Shown: one piece after another, positions 1 to 11,744 of the stretch
Layout of the letters: each line of letters opens with the position of its first letter
How positions within the stretch are numbered: the first letter of the stretch is position 1
Source: Undaria pinnatifida
Lineage: Eukaryota > Sar > Phaeophyceae > Laminariales > Alariaceae
Direction: 5' to 3'
DNA length: 64,000 nt
NCBI GenBank assembly: GCA_012845835.1
Contig: JABAKD010000023.1
Span: 20,446,691-20,510,690, forward strand
Translations under genes and position numbers: made by a program
The notes under the pieces: model-generated
The model's database searches: none
Seen by the model: the letters and a program-made list of their open reading frames with translations, nothing else
Told to the model about the DNA's origin: nothing

Positions 1-78
1 ACTATACGCGCGGTGCTGGGTCTAGGCGATCGTGCGGGGTGTGCGGAAGGAGGGGGCGTTGGAGGGGGGGAGGGGGGA

Positions 79-345
79 TGAATGAAAGCTACGTCATAGA
101 TGGCTAAAAAGATAATGACGTGATATCAATGGCTTATTAGTGTTTATTACTCTGGCCGATTTCGATTGTAAGTGGGGCGTTTGAACGAACTGGGCGGAGA
201 ACAAAGGGGGGGGGGGGGGGAGATGAGTTGGAGCTACGGCATGGATGGCTAGATGGATAATGAGATGATATCAGCTGGCCGGTAGTGTTTACTACTCTGG
301 CAGATTTTGATTTCAGGTGGTGCGTTTAAACAAGAGGGATCGGGG
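79..345. repeat. Diverged direct repeat, about 143 bp offset
   Basis: The segment around 89-200 (gctacgtcatagatggcta at its start, gtttgaac near its end) aligns with 232-340. The offset is about 143 bp, with many substitutions. The copies are separated by a G-run. This is an old local tandem duplication. Confidence 0.6.
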
Positions 346-670
346 GGCGGGGGGGCGGGGGGGCGAGCATTTCAGTATGTGCGCGAAAACTATACTTTCA
401 AGGGGACGAATCTGACGGTTGCAGCAAGAAGACACCCCTTTATATCACCCGCCTGGTAATGTTTATTTTTCTAGAAGGTTTGATGTTACATGTAGTATGC
501 AACCCAGTTCGTAGGTGTAGTAAACAACGTGTTACAAGCTTCATAATTTGTTATTGTACATGGATCGAAAGCTAGAATATTTCAATCGATAGGTACAGTA
601 ATGTAGATACCATTATTTTCTGACATCACTAATTATAAGAAAGAGATGCATATTGCCAAATACAACGGGC

Positions 671-1437
671 GAGGTGGTGGTCATGCAATGTCACCGCCAT
701 TGAGAACGACAGGGAGAGATGTGAATCGTTATTGTTTTGAAAGGAATGCTTAGTGTACACGCGCTCAATTACGTTACTTCGTTAGTCATACTTCGCTTGG
801 CATAGGTTGGGAGGCGATCATGCAGACGGGATGTACGGAATACCTTACGTAAGAATTTGGTAGTGCGGTTTACCGCAATTATAGCATACCTCTCTGTATC
901 TCGTTTCCACATTATTATTATAAAAATTAAAATACACTCCAGCTGTGAGATCGATTTTTTTGTCGAAACTCATCTTTGCAAGCTGTGTGTGATACTCCGA
1001 TCGCGCGTATTACGGGTTGTGTGTCCTCATTAAGGATATAAGTCGGCGACTCCCCTTGCAACTACAGTGTAACTATCAGGGTCAACAGGGTGATGTTAGG
1101 CAGTCTGTGCGCGGAAACTATAAAACCATTCTTATTATTGTCTCACATATACGATTTTACGCCTATGATTTTTGCCGTGCCTCTGATGTTGCCAAATCCA
1201 AGACAGAGATACATCTTATAAATACACCAATCGAGGTGACGTGGGCATGCGATGTCACCACTATTGAACGCGAGGGTGACTTTACTTTGTTAAGCATATG
1301 CTGCTTCGTTTGGTAGAGGTTGTCAGGAGATCATGCAAACGGCCGGAGGCACGAAATACCCTGCGTAATAGGTTGGTAGTGTGGTCTACCGCAGTGTTAA
1401 CATAACTGTCTCTACTTATTTTTCACATTGCTATTAT
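671..1437. repeat. Diverged direct repeat (671-918 and 1233-1437)
   Basis: Both copies contain gaggtg followed by catgc(a/g)atgtcacc, then gatcatgca(g/a)acgg and ggtagtg(c/t)ggt(t/c)taccgca. The spacing shifts by about 45 bp between the ends, so the copies have gained indels. No coding potential is shared. Confidence 0.65.
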
Positions 1438-2103
1438 CTAGTGTACGATTATACGCCCTGTTTTCTCCCCACTGTCGTCGAAGATGTTGTGGTCCTGTCG
1501 ATGTCGCGTCCATGTCTGGTGCTCTTGTTAGTGGTGCTCATGAAAACATGTCCTAGCGTGTAGTAGATGATCGCTGAGTGGTGTTCCTTTCCTTTATATC
1601 GAGCCAGGTAGTATATGTCAACGCAACCGCTTGCTTGAAAACGACAAATAAAATTCCGCACACACCTGATACAGAGGAGACGCGGCCCGAAGATTGTTCA
1701 GTATACCGACGGTCAGGAACAGGTTATCGAGCAGCGCACTTCATTTTTACTACCGCTCCTCACTCCACCTAAGACACTACGGGCATGCGTTGGACCCAGT
1801 TCGCTGATGCCCAAAACCAATTGCAAAGGAGGTGATGTGGTGGGCAAATGCTATAATGATGGGCGCTGCTACGATTACCTCGTCTCTTGTTCTGTTTGTT
1901 CTTGCGTTCTTGATGAACCTGTTATTGGCAACGAACAGTTTTGACGTATTTTAGGTGTGTGCAAAGACTATATGTAGACTATGCGATGTTTCCGAGTCGT
2001 GGGGACCCCAATTTGGAATCCAGGGTACATCTGTTCTATATTTTGACTGGGTTTCGTATGTAGACGTGTATGTGGTTTTAGTGTGTGGGCATTCTTGGTT
2101 GAC

Positions 2104-2452
2104 GTTGTAGACTTCGTTATCGTGTTGTTCCAGAGTGGTGTTTTCGAATACGTATTGTTTTGTGTCCGCGTGGTTGTTTTATTAATATTTGATGTTCTAG
2201 GCTTTGTTATCTTGTTGTTTCAGAGTGGTGTTTTTCAACACGTATTATTTTGTGCTTGCGTGGTTGTTGCTATACGTGTATGTTTTGGGTGATGTTCTAG
2301 ACTTCGTTATCGTGTTGTTTCAGAATGGTGTTCTCAAATAAATATTATTTGTGTCCGCGTGGATGTTGTTACACGGCTATTTTCGGGTTGATGTTCTAGG
2401 CTTCGTTATCGTGTTGTTTCAGAGTGGTGTTTTCAAATACATATTAGTTTGC
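2104..2452. repeat. Minisatellite, unit about 99 bp, nearly four copies
   Basis: The marker gtt(c/g)tag followed by (a/g)ctt(c/t)gttatc starts at 2104, 2194, 2294 and 2393, giving periods of 90, 100 and 99 bp. Each unit also carries a cagagtggtgtt block and a tgtgtccgcgtgg-type block. The plus-strand ORF here is a by-product of the GT-rich unit. Confidence 0.9.
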
Positions 2453-2705
2453 AGTGGTTGGGGGAGGGGGGCTGCTGTGCATATCCGCAAAACGTATTGA
2501 TATACGCCGAGAAAATTGCTTCCGGGGGCTAAAAAAGTTGCGAGGGACGTTTGGTAATTTCAACGTTCCCCCTCGCGGCTTTTGTCAAGTATGGTTAATT
2601 GCATATTTATCCCTGGAGATTAACATGCAACAACCAACCTTGACAACTATGGGTTGAAGTGGTATCATATTACAGCTATAATACCGTTACTGTTCATAGT
2701 TTATT

Positions 2706-2851
2706 ATGGTGGATGTGGGCTTTGAACCCACGACCCCAAAAACCCATGGTCCTGCCGACGACGCCATTTGTTAATAATTAGTGGGGTATTAGTCCGTTTG
2801 ACCTCTGGCAAAAGGTTAACCAATAGCTTACCCAAACTAAGCCTTATAACA
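2706..2851 (-). repeat. tRNA-like pol III head plus shared dispersed segment
   Basis: On the minus strand, an A-box-like TGGCGTCGTCGG (2755-2766) lies upstream of a T-arm-like B box GGTTCAAAGCC (2718-2728). The B box is flanked by a perfect GTGGG/CCCAC stem. There is no full cloverleaf, so a tRNA-derived SINE is likelier than a tRNA gene. The interval 2741-2851 matches 16207-16315 in inverted orientation, which shows that this unit is dispersed. Confidence 0.6.
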
Positions 2852-4959
2852 GGGGGTTGATATATTAAAGGGGGGGAGTTATGTGGGGTGTGAATATTTC
2901 AAAAGAGAGACGATAAATCGTAACAGTACCATCACCAACCAAACCGCACTATGAAATGATGTCTTCAATTTAGTTGGATGTCTCCAACATTTACAGTTGT
3001 CTATGAGCAATTCACAATAAAGCTCCTTCTGTACGTCATCGGATTAAATAACGTAATAATTATACAGTTAGGCCTAGGAATGAACGCCGAAATGCCCCCC
3101 CAAAGTGGCAGATCCATTGTATGAAATCAGTCATAGAAACCCCAAAAACTTTAAGGTAGAAATGCCGCCGCCACTCTATTTACTTGGTTTCAGACTGCAT
3201 TCACGGCTGCAGAAGCAGAACATCAAAGATTACTCGACGTACGAGACGAGATGGGTCCTGGGATTCCACAGACACATGTAATCAGTGTGTATAGAGAGCA
3301 ACGCTGATCTTTTGAAGTTGCCGATGGATTTTCACGTCTAATCGGCTGGGAATGTGCTGGAAAAACTAGTGTTTTCTGCCTAAATCAGTCCCTCGCTTAA
3401 TAGATAAGAAATACTGCGATTGAGTGTGGCAAGAAACGAGCCTTCTCCTTGGCTGGAACTTGAAGGAGACAGCAACACTATCTGCGCTTGAATCCAGTTA
3501 GCAATCGGCAAGAAATGCTCCATCTTTTTCTTTGGCCCTCTCGCTGCCTCTTGAGTAAAAAAGCTCAACTAAAGTCAGCTGAAAAATGTGGCCAGAGAAA
3601 AAAAATGGTGCTCGAGGAAAAATAATTCAAAATCGAAACAAACATCAATTCGCGTCTTCGTCGTGTAGGGCAGACGGCGCCAGGTACGGGCGGGCGTAAC
3701 CGCACGCCGAGCGACTGCCATCACAGCAGGAGCCATCGAGGGGAGCGGGGGAATCTGAAATCGGGCCTTGATGCGGAGGGAAAAGAGCTACGCCGAGATT
3801 GCGGCGGTGGTTGCATCCCTTCAAACACATGGAGCAAAAATATTCCATCACTTTTCTGAAATGTAAGGAACGTTTGTATATTCATATGAATATTGCACGG
3901 TTCTTACATTTCCGGGAAAATATGTACCTGGTACGTTGTACGATGACTCGCGTCATCGGCGAGTACGAGTGCAGCAGTACAGACAAATACAGCAAGCACC
4001 AGGCGCATGCTGAGAAGCCTTGGCCAAAGCTCAAGCCCAGCGGCACGTACAGCAACAATTTACCTGTGGGCTAGAGGTGGGGCGCGCCGCCAGGGAGGTA
4101 TACGGGTGGCGCCCTATGCCTTGTGAGGTGCACATGGCACAGGCTCTTGAACAGCAGCAGCAGCAAAGAAAGTAAGAGATCAGCGCCTGCTATTTGATCC
4201 CCTCGTATCACACAGGGGGCAGTACCGTCGTGCTGCCGGCCGCCGAACCCAAAGGGCCGCTCACACTCGTGCGTCCATGTGTACGCTGCTGTTTTGCGCT
4301 TTGGGCCTGGTGCTGTACAGCAGTACGCTTCGTACGGGGAAGCAAACGCACCCCGGTCTGGCTGACTTTTTTAAGGAAAAAGATGATGGCAGCCTGTGGC
4401 AGCAGAGCTTTTGGGGGGAATGCTACGCTCCGAACAGTTTTTTGTCGTGACGTGGGTTTTCTTTCCCCATCGCTGATTGGTTGTTTTCTTGAAGAGTTTT
4501 TTTTCCTGGAAAACGACCATGGGACACTTTTTTCCAAGTTATACGTCTAACAACAACCCATACCCAGGCCTTACAGTAGTATCATCCCGTTAAAAATCGC
4601 CATCCCCAACACTCTTGAAGGCTTGTGCTGTCCACATTGTATCATGTTGGGCACATCACATATGGGCCAACCACATAATACCTGGTATTGATACATCACT
4701 TCAAGTGCAAAGGTGAGGCGGAGTGTTAGGCGGAGCAGATGGGTGTTGGACTGGATGGGGTGATGTAAGTGGAGCTATCGTCGTCCTCGGATATTAAAAT
4801 TAATCTTTGTACAGACTACTACTGGCGAACTCTTTTACATCACCCCATCCAAACACAAAAAACCTCTTGGTCCACACACATGGTGAACCAGACCTAAAAG
4901 CTAGAAGCTACTGGAACTGAGACGTGAGACGTGGAAACCTTTAATATTCATATTGTATT
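2852..4959. other. Stretch without a supported gene
   Basis: ORFs at 3799-4074 (+), 4194-4550 (+) and 4208-4537 (-) are open, but they show no motif or domain and two overlap on opposite strands. I see no feature here beyond two TACCWGGTA sites (3925 and 4679). Confidence 0.5.
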
Positions 4960-5213
4960 GTTTCTATCAAAACGGACCGGACACCCGTTGTCCATACGAT
5001 TTCTATCAATAACCAGGAACAGCAAGCAATCGAAAACAACTACTCGTACGACGAATAAATCATACTAATTTCTGCGGACAGATCAGACCGGACCAGAAAG
5101 CAGTACGTAAAGCAATTATGATCACAATTACAAGAAGACGAAAAACACTTGTTTCGTCCAAACAAATCTTGTTAATATACATCAGACCAAGAGTTGCGCA
5201 TAGGCTAAGAAAG

Positions 5214-5440
5214 TCCCGGGGGTCAAGTGGTCAGCGTTCAAAAACTACTTGAACGTCGAGGTTAAGGTTTCGAGCCCCGATATGCTGTCCCTTTCTCACG
5301 ATAAAAATTATAGATTGCAAGGTAGTGGGGAGGGTGGAAAGGAGCTTGCTTTGTGACCCCGGAACTGAGTTACGACTAGGGAAGCAAAATGAGAAACAAC
5401 GGGGAAGAACCAAAATGAAAGTAAAAATACACTATTAATA
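5214..5440 (+). repeat. tRNA-derived SINE copy
   Basis: The copy starts with a pol III-type head: ggtcaagtgg (5221-5230) as A box and ggtttcgagcccc (5266-5278) as B box. It continues into a body with the family hallmark tgtgaccccggaactgagtt (5353-5372) and ends in an A-rich tail (gaaagtaaaaa). The hallmark recurs at 5896, 40972, 52975 and, inverted, at 13267. Confidence 0.65.
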
Positions 5441-5859
5441 GTAAAAAAAACTCAATGAATGTCAATTCCTAGTAGTAGATTAGAGCAAGACAAATGTGCA
5501 AGCAATTTCTATTAATAGACTAAACCATAAACCTATTGAAAATAACAACTACAACTAATGGGTCAGACCAAAAGCGTGCTGTCCGAAAAAATGCAGTTGA
5601 TACGCGACCAACACCCAACGTCCAGAACCATTTCCTTCCATAAGCAAAATCAAAAACATGTTGTCCGGACAATTCCACATAATAGCAACCGCCCGAAATA
5701 TTTGTTCCGTTAATATATTTTAAAAGACGTCCGAGCTCTATTTTATACAATCTATGGTCTACTATAATGAGACGCTCCATCCCATTGCAATGTCAACTGT
5801 ACATTGGAGTGTGTTGGACGGATCAATTGTATCTTGTAGTTATAGTTGGAAGAACCCCG

Positions 5860-5990
5860 GTGAACCCTGCGTTCTTTTTAAATCCTGTTGTGCTTTGCGA
5901 CACCGGATCTGAGTTACCACTATGCATAGGGAAGCAAAAGGAGAAAATAAGGGAAGAACATAAATGAAAGTAAAAAGAAACCGATGAAAT
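5860..5990 (+). repeat. Headless SINE copy of the same family
   Basis: It carries the body hallmark (gcgacaccggatctgagtta, from 5897) and the same tail as the copy at 5.2 kb (agggaagcaaaa, then gaaagtaaaaa), but no tRNA-like head. That fits a 5'-truncated copy. Confidence 0.6.
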
Positions 5991-6278
5991 GATACATTGA
6001 ATGAAGCTCCTACTATTAATAATTTGATCAGACCAAACAAATTGTCCAAACACTTTCTATGATAGACCAGTCTGTACACCTGTTGAAAATGTCAGTTACA
6101 ACTAATGGGTCAGACGAAAAGCATGCTGTCCGAACAAATTCAATTGATAGACACGACGAACACCCACTGCCCGGGACCATTACTTTCACTAGTGAAAAAA
6201 AAAACGTGTTGTCCACACGATTTCACTTAATAGACACTGTTGGTTTATGTTTGCGGGAAAGTCTGGTTTACTATATGG

Positions 6279-8335
6279 TACAAGGTTCCCCTTCGGGATG
6301 CGGGTAACGTGAAATCCCGGGGGCGTCGCAAGGCGAAAAGGGAGACACGTATGAATATGTTTCCACCTATAATGATGTTATGGGTACTCACAGATAAACC
6401 CCACTGCTCTTCTTAGAGGAAACGTGTGGCATGAGCTAGTGCATTGCTCCAAAGAAAGAGTAGCACTCAGCGGGAAGAGTGTGATAGCGGTGGGTGCACA
6501 TTGTACTGATGTACGCGCAAACGAATTATTAGTGGTCAGGGGATGCTGTGTACCGCACGTGGAATAGTGCTCGTTGCTATATAGTACGTCACATGTGTTT
6601 GCACTTGGTGGGAAAGGATAGGGTTGACCAATGTCAGTCGCTCTTGGATGTTGTACAATAATTATTTGGTTGGTGGCAACAGTTTCGGTATGTGGGGCGT
6701 ACCTGGTAGGATTTTCGTGAGTTGGAGGTAGTGTTCGACGCTTCGGTATTGTGTTTGAGGAGAACCGAAGCCTTGATGTACTCCTCGTATCCCCGTAAAA
6801 AGTAGAGCTAGATGAATAGTGTTTCCGCCTGAACCCGCCACTACTTGATGCATGTGGTCAGAAATGTGTATGGTTTTTTTTTTAATCCTCCAGGGGATGA
6901 GGAAAAATTAAGGTCAAGCTCACCACTCTTCCACGTATTTTCATACGCGTCGTGTGTCATTTAACTCAAATGCCTTCGCAATCCAGCGCCAGCTGGCGTG
7001 TCCTTCGGTTTTCACTAAAGCGATAGCGTGAGCTGTCTCTATCGGCGGCCCCCGTTACTACTCTGGCAGCGCAAGCTGCCGTTGTATACGGATGCGTGAG
7101 TATGTCGACCCGGCCTGAACCCTGAGGTTCATGTGCGGTGGAGATAGCCACCCGGAACGGCAATGTATGATATGTGTGCCCGATAATAGCAATAACAGAC
7201 CTAGAACCGATCCTCCCAGCCAATTTGATAGCGTCCTGAGCGCATGGCGAACGCTGAAATAGCACTGTATGTACCCGATTCTGGCCACAACCGCACCGTG
7301 TATATACCTGAGTTTGGCTATCGCTAATGAGAAGTTACATATCCTTGAACCCTACCCATGGATGCACTCTGCCCAAAAAACAAAAATTGGCCTGGTCGAG
7401 ACTCGCGTGCATGCTGCGCTCGCGATGCCTGCCACCCTCGCCGCACTCGGCGCCATCTTCCAAGCTTTCCCCGCGCTGTGTCCCTGTGAGCCCCGTCTCC
7501 CGCGCGGAGAGATGGAAGCCATGACCTGTGGCGCTCGTTCCAACACTCGGCTGCTCCCGGCCGCTACCTTCCAGCCTCCTCCTGCTGGCATCCGCTCTGT
7601 CCGGAATTATAATACCGGGATAAGTATTTTTGTTGAACTAAAGGCGGTCCTTACATTCGGACACATCTAGTTACCCCGCAAGAGAAAAATACACACACCG
7701 GGTCAACCACGCCCACAGACGCTTTCGCTCCTGCCTCGACGGGCGGCATCCCGCACGGCGGGAGAGCGCAGGCCGGTTAACCCTCGTCTGCACCCATGCC
7801 CACGCACCCACGTCGAGATCCCGGGCCGACACGGCCCAGGCCTGCGCGCCCCCAAGCCCCACACTACTCCGATCCACATGTGTACTGCTGCTACTACTGC
7901 TGTATGTTGCTGCTACTGGTGCTGTTGTGCTGCTGCTGAGGTTAATTTAGTCCGGGCGGTTGCTGCTACTGCTGCTGTGCTGCTGCTGAGGTTAGTTGAG
8001 TAGCGGGCCATTTTTTTCGAACAAAACAACGAAGAACAAAAAATTGTAAAGTTCAACAAAATATCAAATTTTTGAAAAACAGGTCGGGGTGTTCCAAGTT
8101 ATCTGTTCGTCTCAGGGAGGCGGAACGCAATCCCTTGCCAAATAGAGCTAGCTAAGCGACGTTTAATGCGCCGAGCGCTGCCACGGAGCTCGGCCGAGAT
8201 TCAGACATGCTTAATAATGTACCCATGGCAGGCTAGCTTGCCCCGCAGCCGAAAGTGCGAGAAGAAACACTCGGCCGCCGGAGAGCAATGGGCCAAAGAA
8301 AAACGAAAATCATGTTTTACATATACATGTTTTGG
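6279..8335 (+). repeat. Left arm of large inverted repeat
   Basis: This arm is the reverse complement of 18834-16318. Anchors are the outer end (gtacaaggttcccc, cccgggggcgtcgcaagg), a block at 6600-6860, a GC-rich block at 7340-7670 (ccaagcttt, gcatccgctctgtccgg), the trinucleotide tract at 7881-7990 and the inner end near 8100-8330. Relative to the right arm it has about 300 bp extra near 6875-7175. It contains no recognisable gene, and the ORFs in the GC-rich block appear on both strands in both arms. Confidence 0.8.
7881..7990. repeat. CTG/TGC trinucleotide tract
   Basis: An interrupted (ctg)n-type microsatellite, gctgctactactgctg and similar, is present in duplicate around gaggtta. The mirror tract in the right arm lies at 17415-17520. 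Confidence 0.8.
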
Positions 8336-8671
8336 TTTGTGTGACGGTAGCATTTTCGGAGATGCGGTGGAACTCGTTGTTTCCCAAAAGGGTAAAATAA
8401 ATTGGTATATGAACGCCACTTTGAGGGTCTCGTATACCATATATTTGGTATGACCAGCGGGCAATGCCCCATCTGGTCACTACTTTATTTTACACAATTT
8501 TATGTTTCTACATCATCTTCTCTTCTCCGATCATGATGACGGCACGGGTGTCGAGGCTCTTTTCCCCGTGACTGAGCCAAGCCAGCCTGCACCCCGGCGT
8601 ACTGTTTACTCAACTATGCTATCATTAGTCGATCGGACGACGAGATACAGTAGTGCTAGGGGCGAGGCAGC

Positions 8672-9517
8672 ATGGAGGCGACGATTCTCGACTCAGCCCA
8701 ATTCGCCTACCTGTCGGACGAGTACCTGGAGAAGCTGAGGGCGCACTGGGCAGTAGCTATGGTAGCCGCGATACAAGTCGGAGATGCTCGCGAGGAACAA
8801 GCCAGGAGGGAATAGGAATAAGGTGACTATGCCCAGGGAAGCAGACCCAGGAGCAGCGCCATCTCCCCCCCAGAGTTATTTCCGCAGGCCAGAGGCAAGG
8901 CACAACCGCAGGCATGTGCAGCATCCCCGCTCAGCGTAACTGGCGAGGAACGGGTCGCTTACGAAGAAAATATCGAGTCGTCCCTGATAATCGAAAGAAT
9001 ATTTATGATGTTCAGGACTTTGCGAGGAAGGTCGTCAATGCTTTCAGAAGTTTCAAAAGCGGTAGAACATCACGGGCCGAGCAGATGGGTCCTTTGTTTG
9101 TGCAAGGAGGGGGCTGGATGACCCTGCAATTTGGCATCGGGGGCAGCGGCTCATGCCACAAACGTACTGGACAGCTGGGTTACAGGATGAGGTCGAGAAA
9201 AGCATTTCTTGCCGGAACCGCCGCCGCAGCAGCTCGAGCTTTCGGAATCGATGCTACCACCGCCATGGCCCCCGCCTCCGCTTCGAGGATGTGGCGGTGG
9301 TGTCAGAGATTATGGGTTTGTGTGTGCAGAGGCGAACGGGTTGGCGTGCGGAGGCCCAGACGGAAGCGAAAGCAACGCGGAACAGGACGGAAAAATGTGG
9401 GAGCGAGCAGGGATCGGATCTGGGGTGTCTGGCAGCGGCTTGGCGTGTCTGGGGCAGGAGGTTACTGGACGACGTCAAACCAGGCCAAGAAAAGCCCAAG
9501 TTCGGGATAAAAAGTAA
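8672..9517 (+). pseudogene. Gag-like ORF remnant
   Basis: An ATG at 8672 opens a 47-codon frame beginning MEATILDSAQFAYLSDEYLE and ending at TAG 8813-8815. The same frame resumes after a second stop (TAA 8819-8821) and stays open through a proline/alanine-rich stretch. Coding-like sequence then appears to move to another frame near 8980 (KNIYDVQDFARKVVNAF). A further open frame (9209-9517) is rich in Gly, Pro and basic residues. The composition, and the position just inside the left LTR-like repeat, suggest a gag remnant. No zinc knuckle or other diagnostic motif is seen, so this rests on context. Confidence 0.3.
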
Positions 9518-9861
9518 CAATAACTTTCGAAGAGCATTGGCGAGCTTCTGCATCAGATTCTATGATTTATTTTGTTTTCACTCCAGTGTGATAATCTAAG
9601 TACGGGGGGTATGATATCGTAGTTGGGTTTGATTTGATAATCGAAAAACCAAGAGTAATTGATGTGCTTTTAACACGAGTATTCTTACAATGGTGGCGTT
9701 ACTTGTATTCGGAGTCGGAATGCAAATATGCTTTTTTGTACCTGGTACAAAAAATTGGTAACGTGAACAAAGTAGCGGTTGAAAACATGAAAGGTCGCTT
9801 TGAGCATTTAAGAATGGGCCGTGCCACCTGTACGTACTACTTATACGGTCATTTTTCAGTA

Positions 9862-10316
9862 CCAGGTAGCTAATGATTGAACTGACAGGTGTAGGAAGGA
9901 ACAAAAACTTCCAAAAGTTCACTACGTATCTGGTTGATTTATACTCGGAGTATATTGCACGATACCTACATCAGCGTATGACAGACGTACGAGGTAGTAC
10001 TGGCTTCATCATACAGTACTGGATGGCACGGTATTGCTCGGGAAACTGAATACTGACGCTCTGAACGACAAGCAGGGGGATAGTAATATTATATACTGCT
10101 GGTATTTTTTAACACGAGTACAATGCTTGGCGTAGTGGAGGTGTTTTTATGTCATACAAGTTGTGTTAATACAGAATCACTACTTGTACCAGGTATTAGT
10201 GGCCTTGTGCCAGGTATTAGTAGCTAATGATTGAACTGACAGGTGTGGGATTGAACAAAATATTTAAAAACTTCACTTCGTATCTGTTTGGTTTTATATT
10301 GCACGATACCTGGTGA
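9862..10316. repeat. Direct repeat of about 105 bp next to TACCAGGTA sites
   Basis: The intervals 9866-9968 and 10218-10316 both run from gctaatgattgaactgacag to gcacgatacct. Each copy is preceded by a TACCAGGTA or gccaggta site. The DNA is AT-rich with no coding frame. Confidence 0.7.
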
Positions 10317-10904
10317 AGTGTGCATCGTTCGATCAAAATGTTGAATTTGTTGGTCCGGATAATAGGAAAACAATAAATTGACATAATTTACTTGGCAATA
10401 GCGGATGATATGATTGTTTGGTAATTCTCCGATAGGTTCAAAAATGGAGGTGTGGTAGTAGTTTTTGGGTTTTGGGGTGCCTTATCTTTGCTCAGGTGTT
10501 GATCTGTGGTATGCTTGACAATTGAGAGTATTTTCGGGTAAGAAATAATACCACAGGTACTATTGCTGTGCGTAACTGTCTTCCTATTTTCACACGCCGG
10601 TTCTTCTCGACTAACTACTGAAGTATCAACAGTTCTAGTTACGACAGTGTTTTTTTGTTATTTTGAAAGGAATTTGACACGAAATTGCAGTAAGCATAGA
10701 CATTGTTCTGGTATCTGGTGTTTAGTATGTGAGCGTTGATATTAATAGTTCCAATATTTTTCGTTTTGCGTGGGGCATGTTGGAATCGAGAGCATCTACT
10801 AACATCAATCATTTTTGCTTGATCATACACTTGGAGTAGAGTAACTGGAGGTAAAATATTGATTGTTTTGGAGTTATTTTTTGTTTGATTTATCACCAAG
10901 AGAG

Positions 10905-11355
10905 AGTTTCTTGGCGTACGGACTACTACTACTATTGCGCTTGAACTCGCCCATATTTCTGTCAACGATTTCCGATTGATTACTGTGGTTCAATTCCATT
11001 AGTTTCAGCTTTGGGCACTGATTTGTGGGGGGGGGTTAGCTCGAGGCAGTATCGTTTAGAAATTGACATTGGATATTCGAGACATGTACTGTGATTGAAT
11101 AAGCAGGTTTCGGGAAATTTGCAGAGTTGATTTATCAATCGAGAGTTTTTCTTTTTGGTCTTACTGTTTATCCTACTGCGCTTAAGGTCGCCCATATTCT
11201 TCTCAACGACTCCCGTTCCATTACTGCGGTTAAAATTCAGCTACCTACGGCGTTGGGTAGCAATAACTGGCCTTTTTGAGTTCGAGGCAGTACTCTTTAG
11301 AAGTTGACATTGAATGTTTGAGGCATGTACGTTGGTTGAACAAGCAGGTTTTGGA
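10905..11355. repeat. Tandem direct repeat, period about 245 bp
   Basis: Copy A (about 10905-11110) and copy B (about 11150-11355) share cgcccatatt(t/c)..tcaacga, ttcgaggcagta and gttgacattg. On the minus strand both copies encode a similar Cys-rich peptide (TCLFN..TCL then SK.YCLEL). That may be remnant coding sequence or chance. Confidence 0.65.
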
Positions 11356-11744
11356 TGGTGCGCTTTGGATGAATGCTATCATCACGTGCACACAAGCAGG
11401 GGGAGTATCGGTTATGCTTGCGGACAAGTCTGATTTACCATATGATATTTTGGTGTGTGTGACGGTAGCATTTCAGGAGATGCGGTGGAACTCATTGTTT
11501 CCAGAAAGGGTAAAATAAATTGGTAAATGATTGCCACTTTGGGGTCTCGTATATCTGTATGACCAGCGGGCAATGCCCCATCTAGTCACAACTTTATTTT
11601 TTACAATTATATGTTTCTACATCATGTTCTCTTCTCCCATCATGATGCCGGCACGGGTGTCGAGGCTCTTCTCCCCGTGACCGAGCCCAGCCAGCCTGCA
11701 CCCCGGCGTACTGTTTACTCAATTAGACTCTGCCCAATTTGTCT

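Larger units (their letters stand above)
1..2083. other. Non-coding stretch with G-runs and local duplications
   Basis: No ORF here has recognisable protein features. Those present are short and change frame between the repeated parts. The stretch holds poly-G runs (near 205-220 and 345-362) and the two duplications listed separately. Confidence 0.6.
4960..6240. repeat. Degenerate array with a TGTCC(g/a)NACaatt...aatagac motif
   Basis: A diverged motif of the form ttgtccNNacNattt-c-NttaatagaC recurs many times, for example near 5000, 5150, 5500, 5580, 5660, 6045, 6130 and 6210. Related units appear at 11950-12060, 12980-13060 and 24460-24920. There is no coding frame. It resembles an old satellite or the subterminal repeats of a DNA transposon, and the SINE-like copies at 5.2 and 5.9 kb sit inside it. 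Confidence 0.5.
8338..11721 (+). mobile_element. LTR-like element with paired 270-bp direct repeats
   Basis: The repeats 8338-8612 and 11455-11721 are close direct copies. Both begin tgtgtgacggtagca and end ccccggcgtactgtttactca, so they have the TG...CA ends of LTRs. The internal 2.8 kb holds a decayed gag-like ORF near the left repeat and AT-rich, repeat-laden DNA after it. No RT or integrase is visible, so a non-autonomous (LARD-type) element is the best guess. No clear PBS or PPT was found, so the strand is taken from the gag-like ORF. It adjoins the inner edge of the left inverted-repeat arm. Confidence 0.5.

Noticed and set aside
2104..2452. CRISPR-like array
   Set aside because: Units of about 99 bp are repeated whole, with no unique spacers between short repeats; the sequence is eukaryotic.
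4194..4550. 118-codon plus ORF and 109-codon minus ORF over the same DNA
   Set aside because: Mutual shadows without recognisable domain; neither strand is preferred.
6700..6725. Left inverted-repeat arm as a third case of TACCTGGTA insertion
   Set aside because: The right arm has a similar-length but different sequence here (tacgtacgtggtagg), so substitution or local change is as likely as insertion.
7269..7670. 133-codon plus ORF in the GC-rich part of the left inverted-repeat arm
   Set aside because: The homologous part of the right arm does not keep the same protein; no domain found.
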